Assembly: GCA_900169235.1 (NCBI GenBank)
Contig: FWCC01000079.1
Location: 186,001 to 250,000, forward strand
From: Zarea fungicola
Taxonomy: Eukaryota; Ascomycota; Sordariomycetes; Hypocreales; Cordycipitaceae
Length of the DNA stretch: 64,000 bases
Direction: 5' to 3'
Part shown: positions 56,616 through 64,000 of the stretch, in pieces
Layout of the letters: each line of letters opens with the position of its first letter
How positions within the stretch are numbered: position 1 is the stretch's first letter
Position numbers and translations under genes: made by a program
The notes under the pieces: model-generated
Database searches by the model: none
Seen by the model: only the letters and a program-made list of their open reading frames with translations
Told to the model about the DNA's origin: nothing

Positions 56616-59600
56616 CTATGCTAAAGACTCAACATGATGCGTGGGCATTCTTGTCAAAACATCAAAACTACCAGTTCCAAGTTTACCGAGGCGGCCGGTA
56701 ACGAGGCGGCCACTAGGCGTTGTTAAATCATCCCAATCACCATCCAACACAGCATCCTTAAGGAATGACAGTGTGGTCTCGAAACTCATTTTCGTAAACG
56801 GACTGACGTTGCCCTTCAGCCCCATACGGCTAAAGGCTGTAAAGCCTCCATTTCTCGTCATGTAGTCTGCTATCAGGTTCAGGTGACGGTTGTCCACTGA
56901 GATACCGTGGCCACCAAAGACGTCGCCAAGTTCTCGCACAATACTGCCTCTGCATGCTTCGACACCGTACATGGCCAACATGGCAGCGATGTCATTGGTG
57001 GAGATCTTGTCGGGATCAACGTACTCGGCAAATGTCTGCATAGCCTGCAGATTAACACCAGAAGCCTGGATGGCTCCGCTGACGTATGTGCAGGTACCAA
57101 CACCACGAATCTCACGAATCATGGTCTTGGAAATGGCTGCCTTGACAAGATTGAGCATCAGAAGCTTGGGTGAGTCGGAATCTAGCTCGATTGTGATGTT
57201 GCACCACGCTCCGCCTCTTTCGTCGCACTTGAATTCGGCCACCTCTGCGAATGCATCCCGAATACGCTCTGCACGAGCCGTAGTTGCTGATTGGCTGTCG
57301 TCCTCATCCTCACTGTCGCTCTCAGCATCAGTCGCAGCTGCATGTGACGTTCCGTTCACGTGCTCATCTTCACTCTCCTCTAAAGCTTCCTCCCGATCCA
57401 GATTTCGTTGGATTGCGTTGTCCTCATCGTCATTCTCGCCATATGAGACCTCTTCACTCCGTTTCGCTCGTTGCTTGGCGTTGGTGGCATCTCCATCATC
57501 CCCTTCGTCATCATCGTTGTCATCATCACCCCGGCCCTCGGCACTGGTTTCAGCCGCGGCCATTTCCACGACACCAGATCGGACACCGATTTCTGGTGTA
57601 GCGCCGGTGCTGGGACCGCTTCGCTTCTTTATCTCCTTCTTCATCAAACTGACTATTTGTCGCAGCAGCCTCTTCTCTATCGTATTCATTACATCGGAGA
57701 CGGTAATAGCATATGTTTGGCAGTACTCCCCCGAAGGGAAGAACTTGAGCTTGATCTTGTAGACCTTGGCCTGATTATAAATCTTTCCGCGGCCAGCCTG
57801 TTCCTCAACGATAATGCTATCCACAATATAGCCAAGTGGCGTAGCACTAATCTTCTTGGTAAAAACTTCCGCTTCATCCGCTGAGACGTGTGCATGGGGA
57901 TACAGTGTCATAGAGGGTGTAGAAATGACGGCAGACGCTGTCATCAAGATTTCTCGAAGGCGAGGAATACCCTGTGTCACGTTCTTAGCGGAGTGACCTG
58001 CCAGATGGAACGTGTTCAGTGTCATCTGTGTCGAGGGCTCACCGACTGACTGGCCGGCTACAATACCAACGGCCTCACCGGGCTCAATAAGAGAGCGCTG
58101 GTACTTCAGGGCGAACAAGGTTTCCGCGTTTTTACGGGTTAGGGAGGCGCTGTTACGCGATTTGTTCTGGCTGCCCTTGTCGCGAATGAGGCCGCTCTTG
58201 TTTTCCTTGACATATGACGACATGGCCTCGTAGAAGAGCTCTGACATTGCAAATGTCTTCGTTGTGGGATTATATGAGCCAATGAGAGGATCTCTGGATT
58301 TTGAGCTCTTCACCTTTGCGTGCTTGACGGCGCTTTTCATGTATTTCATGAATTCATCTCGGTTTGCTGTAAGCGTCTCGACCACTTTCGTATCGTATTT
58401 CAGCTGTACAACCTGAGAAGCGACATTTTCAAGAATGAAGTCAAAGTTAGTCAGATACTTTTGCTTCGTGACATCCAGGCCATCTTCACCATAGAGGAAT
58501 TGAATGACAGAGCCGTCAGCGTCGCGAACAGAAGCGTCATAGGACACCATAAGACCCTCTAGACCCTTGATGACGCAGCGCTGCAGATATCCGGAGCGAG
58601 ATGTTTTAACGGCCGTATCAATAAGACCCTCACGGCCGGCCATGTGATGGAAGTAGTACTCATGAGGACGAATACCAGTAAGGAATCTGCTGCGAATGTA
58701 GCCAGCAGATCCAATATCTGTCTCAAACGGTTTGAAACAAGGTAGCGTCTTTCCACTAACCATTAACGGCACACGTCTGCCTTCCAGAACCTGTTGACCT
58801 AGATTGCAAGAAATGAGAGAGGCGTTGACTCTGGAACCCTTGGCACCGGATGTAGTCATGGCCTGCATCTGGTTTTTAGGGAATGGCTTCTCAAGTCCAT
58901 TCGGAATACAAGCTTTTTGGACGTTATCCGTAATATCTTTTGTTCCCTGGTTCATCAACAAATCAAGACCCTCCTGCTTTTTGTCTTCACGCAGAACTTC
59001 TTCGAGACGTTCCAAGAGAAGGTTATTGGCAGGGTTGGTATTGCCTTCCAATGAAACGTATTTGGAAGCAATCTTGAGACCCATCTGGTTTGCCTCCTCG
59101 AGGGCCCGCAGTCGAGCCTTCTCGCCAGCATCGGTAAGCCTCAGATCATCCATTCCGCAAGAGAAGGCTCGCATATTGAGCAATCTCGTTAGCAGCCGAC
59201 CTAAGCAGCTTAGCAGCTTGCTGGCAATTGCGGAGCCATAAACCTCATGGGCAGCATGAACAAGGCCGCCAGAGCTTTGACCAATTTGCGACTTATCAAG
59301 AATACCAGTGATGAGTTCACCATCCTGGATGCGGACGACACCTTCTTCTGATTTGGGACCCCATTGCTCGGCCTTCAATTGAGTATCTCCGTGCATAGTT
59401 AGACCGCCGCAGTTAGCTGGCGTTAGATTTTTCAAGATGGTGGTGACAACCTGTTTTCCAGTCCATCTAGGCACGGGCTTGATGATGGCAGGTGGTACAA
59501 GCTGCAGCCGCTCGGAAAGAATGTGCCCACTTTCAGGTCGCAAGGCACTGTAAATCAAAGAATGATAGTCACCCTTTGTGAAGAAGGTATCTCGATTGCA

Positions 59601-61715
59601 CAAAGCAATAGAAACCGAAAGATGGTCTTGAATAAGACCACGTAGAGGTTTGCCTTGGGTCGTGGAGATATATTGATGGTCGGTGTCGGCGATTTGTAGA
59701 GCCTCTGCTCGCGCAACCTCATTCTGGGGGAAATGCATGTTCATCTCGTCACCATCAAAATCGGCGTTGTAGGAATTACAGTTTGCGTAGTGCATTCGAA
59801 TCGTCTTTTCACCGGGCAGAACACGAACGCGATGTCCCATGATAGAGGCCTTGTGTAGCGTAGGCTGACGATTCATGAGGACAACATCACCATTTGTCAT
59901 GTGCCGATGCACCTTCTTGTTCTTTGTCTTGGGAGCGTTTGCATTTGTCGGAGCGAGAAGCTGGTTGGCCAACGATATACGATCATCGACCGACTTGTTT
60001 CGAAGGTTAACAATTTGGCCGTTCTCGTCCTCGATCGCAATGGCACCGGGCCATTTACCGACACCATTGATAACTGCTTGTTGCATATCTCTGAAGTTAT
60101 GACTGGTGACGGGCTCTGGGTACGTTAATTTCTGGGCAAAGACAGGGGGGACACCAATTTCGTTTGTATCAATGTTTGGGTCTGGGGAGATGACGCTTCG
60201 TGCGGCATAGTTGACACGCTTTCCCATCATGTTCTTTCGGAAAAGGCCTTCCTTCTTCTCAAGCTTTTGCTTGATACCATCCTCGTTTCGCTTGGCCGCC
60301 ATGCCTTGGATGGGGTTCTTGTCCTTGTCGAACAGCGCATTTACGGATTCTTGCAGCTCTACCCACGCCAGGTGCAGTTGTGTTATGTCCGAGCCGCCCT
60401 TTGCCAGGGCGTTGTGCAGTTGGGCAATCTTGCCATTGGTTCGCAGGATGTTCTTGTATAGACTGTTCTGTGAAGCCTCCGATATCTGTGAATCACCGGT
60501 ACGCGCTTCGGGGCGGAATCGATTGGGAGGAACGAGAAGCATCGTGACAAAGAACATGTCCGGCGTCGTTCTGGAGCTCTTTGCCGTGGCTGGCTTGGCA
60601 TGGTACAAAAGTGAAATAAGGTCTTGCTCCTTATCGAAGAGCTCGATCAAGCGAGCACGCACTTCCATGGGGCTAATGTATCTCTGGTGCAAGGTGGGCC
60701 GTTTTGCCTTTTGAGCCGCAGCTTGTTCCTCGTCAGCATCCGGCATCGCCAAGTCTTGACCAGATTCAGCGTCAGATTCGCCCTCGCTGGAGTCGTGGGC
60801 AGTTCCATTTTGCTGTGCCTTCTTTGCCAGAGTTTTTTGATAAATTCTTGTCATGGCGTCATCCCGTTTGAGGTTTCGCTGCGCCATCTTGGCCTTGTCT
60901 TTATCGGAAAGAGCCTTTTCGAAGATTTTCACGTAATGGTCTTTGCGGTAGGTTGGAGAAATGCCGTTGCAGCTAGCGCATTCACGCTTCTTAGACACCT
61001 CGGCGAGGAATTCCTTGATGACCTCGCGACGCATCTGGCCAGTGCCTTCGTGTTTCCCTTTCTTGATGTCGCGCTTCGTTTTCCTGCCCGAACGCAGGCA
61101 GAGCTGGACATACTTTTCCCTTCGACGGGTGACGTTATCAATAGAGCTCGTATCATCTTCGGCTTCACTGCCATCTAGCTCGAGAGAAGCAGAAGCTTCG
61201 ACATCATCAGAAACTTCAGTTTCGCCAATAGCGCCAACAATGTGTGCTTCGTGGACCAGTCCATGCTGTAAAAGCCGAAGTTTGCAGATATACTTGTGAA
61301 GGTCCTTGGCGGGCAATCGAAACCCTTTGCAGTATAAACAGGTCGCTCGGAGCAGGTGATATGCTTGGTCCAAGAAAATCGGGTGATAGATGGGCACGGG
61401 GAGTTCAATATGGCCGGGATGGCCGGGGCAGTAAAGGTGATTCAGATTACATGTTGTACATCTAACAGCGATGGTTAGCAGCCATGTCTAGTCGAATTGG
61501 AACAACACTGGAACTCCAGGGTATATTCCTTACGGTGAATCACCCCATGAGCCGAGGGCAGGGTCATAAAGACCACCGGGGACCGGATTAAGCATGCTAT
61601 CGAAGGTGCTCTCATTTTCGATGCGCTTGACGGATACAGCTTCGATTTCACTGGGCGAAAGAAAAGTAAATTCGACGGACTCGACCTCCGAGGAGACCGG
61701 TTGTGAGATATTCAT
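56616..61715 (-). CDS. RPA190: DNA-directed RNA polymerase I largest subunit (A190)
   Basis: Catalytic subunit of the nucleolar polymerase that makes the 35S pre-rRNA. Two exons on the minus strand, 61715-61534 and 61461-56616, give 1675 residues, the normal size. The N-terminal zinc site CTTCNLNHLYCPGHPGHIEL spans the exon junction at residues 61-62, with CLYC further on. The catalytic loop NADFDGDEMNMHFPQ has the three Mg-binding aspartates D628, D630 and D632. MLVPPNRFRPEAR, VNYAARSVISPDPNI, the bridge-helix region and the trigger-loop region AGQSVGEPSTQMTLNTFHLAG are present. An acidic, disordered insert (DDDNDDDEGDDGDA and similar) lies near 1340-1440, as in other Pol I large subunits, followed by the conserved C-terminal domain. 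It lies upstream of RPA2 on the same strand. Confidence 0.97.
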
Positions 61716-63288
61716 GGCAGGCAAGTGATTGGTGCCGCAATCGCTTGCGGCTGGGATTATATCATGAGCCTTGGGGGAGTTCTCGACGGCGCAGAAAAAT
61801 CGAGGTTGGTGGCGTGCAGAAGCTCCAAACCTCTGTACCGACAAAACTTTTGGGCGGTGTTGGCTGGCAGAACCAAATTATGGTATGGCGGGTCAAGACG
61901 TCTCACCCAGTTCACTGCGAAAGGTAAACTACCTGGCCTACCTACATAGCATACTGGCCTAATTACTGGTATCAACCCCACACGCAGCAATGGGATCCAT
62001 TCAAATACTTCATAGGTCTAGACCTTGTGTACAAATAAGTAGTGAAGATGGAAAACCGATCCAACTTATTGACCATGTTTGCACTCACTTTACAAGAATA
62101 CTCTGGCCGGCGTTCGGTTTTCCAAGTCGGGAAGTTGTCGTGCCTTATGTACTTGTTACCCCACTAAAACCACTTGGAGTAGTACCCTACTTTCACTCAT
62201 GTTCACAACTCACTTCATCTACAGCTGGTCTGTGATAATGTTTCAATCCATATGTAATTGTGAATACTTTCAATGGGACCTTTGTCAGCATTTATTGGCC
62301 ATATACAGTCGCAGTCATTTGCCAGTAACAGGAGAGAAATTGGCGGCGAGATGAACTCTGGGTGGGACAGCTTGTATAGCCCAGCACGGGGTTACCTCGC
62401 GACAGGAACAGAATCGGTAAAGTCATATGCATATCCCGCTCACCTCGAATTGTAAGAGCCGCAACCCTGGACCCAATTCCTGGAGGAATCTTGTTTTCTG
62501 CGGGCTTTGATTATGCATGGGGATTTCAGATGGCAGCTTGACCAAGAGTACATGTTCGCCGACCAAGTGGTGCACGTGACCCTTCGCTCTAGCGTCCAGG
62601 TAGGTATCTACCAGGACCTTAGTACTTAGTAAGCTACCTACGCTCGGTGGTTAGGTGCCTCCATGTTAGCGCTTTGACTGTACGGAGTACCGGTTACAGT
62701 TGAGGTGCGGGTTTGGTGGGACGGCATCAAGAGAGTCTCCGGAGCTGTTGACGCAGCTTGAGGCATGCGACAAATCAGAGACAAGATACTCGCTTTCCAG
62801 ACTATTGAATGCAGGTCTGGGGCTAGGGTCGTTTCAAGGCAAACCCAGAAACGGCAGCATCAGGTCAATGATACACTCTTGGCTACTTAGCCGTCGGTGC
62901 CTTCATTGCTTCGAGCCTTGTTTGCCTCGGTTGATCAAGGATTCTCCACCCCCGGAGGCTCCCGCCATAGTACAGCGCCAAACATCGCACCCTGCCGGCA
63001 AAAGCCACCCCAGAGTAGCCTGTAGACCCCACTGTAACACACCCATCACCCATTGACTGACGGCTGCTTCGGCACCGTATCTCCTGTCCCGTCTACCAAC
63101 AAGCATCTGACAGCGCTGGGTACTCCATCTGACGTTAACCTTTCAACCAACTTGTACCTTAACATCACCGTCCTGTACAGCCACATCCTTTGTCTCTCCA
63201 GCTGATTTTCAGGGAGAGCACATTCGTTTCCGGCAGGCTTGCTCTTCACGCTGCCTGCAACCCGACAAACCGCACCGAAACCGCCGCC
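61716..63288. other. Divergent region between RPA190 and the Lon gene
   Basis: About 1.6 kb with the promoters of both flanking genes. It contains TACGGAGTA at 62681. No coding region recognised. Confidence 0.5.
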
Positions 63289-64000
63289 ATGGGCAAGGCG
63301 CACAAGATGAACCTCCCCTTGATACCGCTGCCTCGGGATACAATCCTGCTGCCAGGTTTGGTACAGAGAATCTCGGTCACTTCGAGCCGCCCCGATGTCG
63401 CCGCCCTTCTCGCACATGTCTACGAGCGAGCTGCCTCCAAGGGCCCTGATGGCCGCATCGATAGCGTCCCCATTGCGTGCGTTCCAGTTAGCTCGCCATT
63501 TGTCGGCGCCAACGGTCAGCTCTTGATCAGTAATGGCGAGGAAGTCGACACCTCTGCCATCGAGGTCATCAATCCAGGCTCTGCCAAGAAGGGCGACTTG
63601 TACAATTTTGGTGTTGCCGCCAAGATCATCGGTATTGACGGCCGAGGTGCTGGCGAGTTTGCGCTCCGTGTCGAGGGGACTTCGCGCATCCGGATCGATA
63701 ACATTATTCGAGAGCGCCCATACTTTGAAGGCCAAGTAACATATTTCAATGATGACAGTAAGTCTCCCTTCCGAGAATAGCCGTTCCAAGGCAACCTTTC
63801 CGTCTTCAATGCTAAAGCCCATCCCACTATAGTCGACATTGCCGACAAGCAACTACAGGACTTGTTTGCTCTACTCAAAGCACAGTCCCGCGAACTGATT
63901 ACCATTCTACGAATCTCGTCCATGTTGCCGCGCACCAAGGCCGGTCCTAGCCTCTCGCCCACCGTCACAAAACGCCTTGAGCTACTCATTATGCGAAGAG
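63289..64000 (+). CDS. Lon protease, peroxisomal type, 5' part
   Basis: ATP-dependent serine protease. The N-terminal substrate-binding domain is seen in two exons, 63289-63757 and 63833 to the window edge, about 212 residues with the 3' part missing. It starts MGKAHKMNLPLIPLPRDTILLPG, typical of Lon N-domains without a mitochondrial presequence, which favours the peroxisomal (PLN/LONP2) type over mitochondrial Pim1. SSRPDVAALLAHVYERA, KKGDLYNFGVAAKI and GTSRIRIDNI follow. The ATPase and Ser-Lys protease domains lie beyond the window. The upstream in-frame extension has no ATG. Peroxisomal location is inferred, since the C-terminal SKL-like signal is not visible. Confidence 0.87.

Noticed and set aside
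56890..57762. 290-codon plus-strand frame
   Set aside because: Antisense to the acidic insert of the RNA polymerase I subunit; its Ser-rich sequence is the complement of Asp/Glu codons.

Overview
The window is nuclear DNA from a filamentous ascomycete, most likely a sordariomycete of the order Hypocreales. The evidence is short spliceosomal introns (about 50-90 nt, GTANGT donors, CTAAC-type branch points), a CRE1/CreA carbon-catabolite repressor of the type found in Trichoderma and relatives, and fungal housekeeping proteins of the expected lengths. The species cannot be fixed from the sequence. A run of 21 N at 30153-30173 marks an assembly gap. Exon coordinates below were worked out by hand from splice signals and reading phase, and every complete multi-exon model sums to a whole number of codons.

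Left part (1-14.5 kb): nitronate monooxygenase (+), a Glo3-type Arf GAP (-), the mitochondrial import subunit Tim21 (+), two hypothetical genes, isopentenyl-diphosphate isomerase (-), a RAD51 paralogue with a changed Walker A lysine (-), and a small VOC/glyoxalase-fold protein (-).

Middle part (14.5-35.4 kb): about 21 kb in which the only confident gene is CRE1 (24345-25592, +). It has nearly 10 kb without a recognisable gene on each side, and a cluster of CRE1-type SYGGRG sites about 550-800 bp upstream of its start codon.

From 35.4 to 51 kb: a divergent pair (a predicted secreted protein of unknown function and an F-box/ankyrin protein), a BTB-bromodomain protein whose bromodomain has lost two signature residues, a gene-poor stretch with one candidate two-exon small gene, a GPI-anchored cysteine-rich cell-wall protein, an intron-containing tRNA gene whose intron looks spliceosomal and interrupts the anticodon, a decayed gene relic, and acyl-CoA-binding protein with a GC-AG intron.

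Right part (51.6-64 kb): ordinary housekeeping genes. These are an AIF/AMID-type FAD oxidoreductase (+), END3 (-), RPA2 (-), the largest subunit of RNA polymerase I (-), and the 5' part of a peroxisomal-type Lon protease (+) that runs off the window. No transposon ORF, rRNA gene, CRISPR array or secondary-metabolite cluster was recognised. The most unusual observations are the tRNA intron, the altered bromodomain, the RAD51-paralogue Walker A arginine and the isolation of CRE1.
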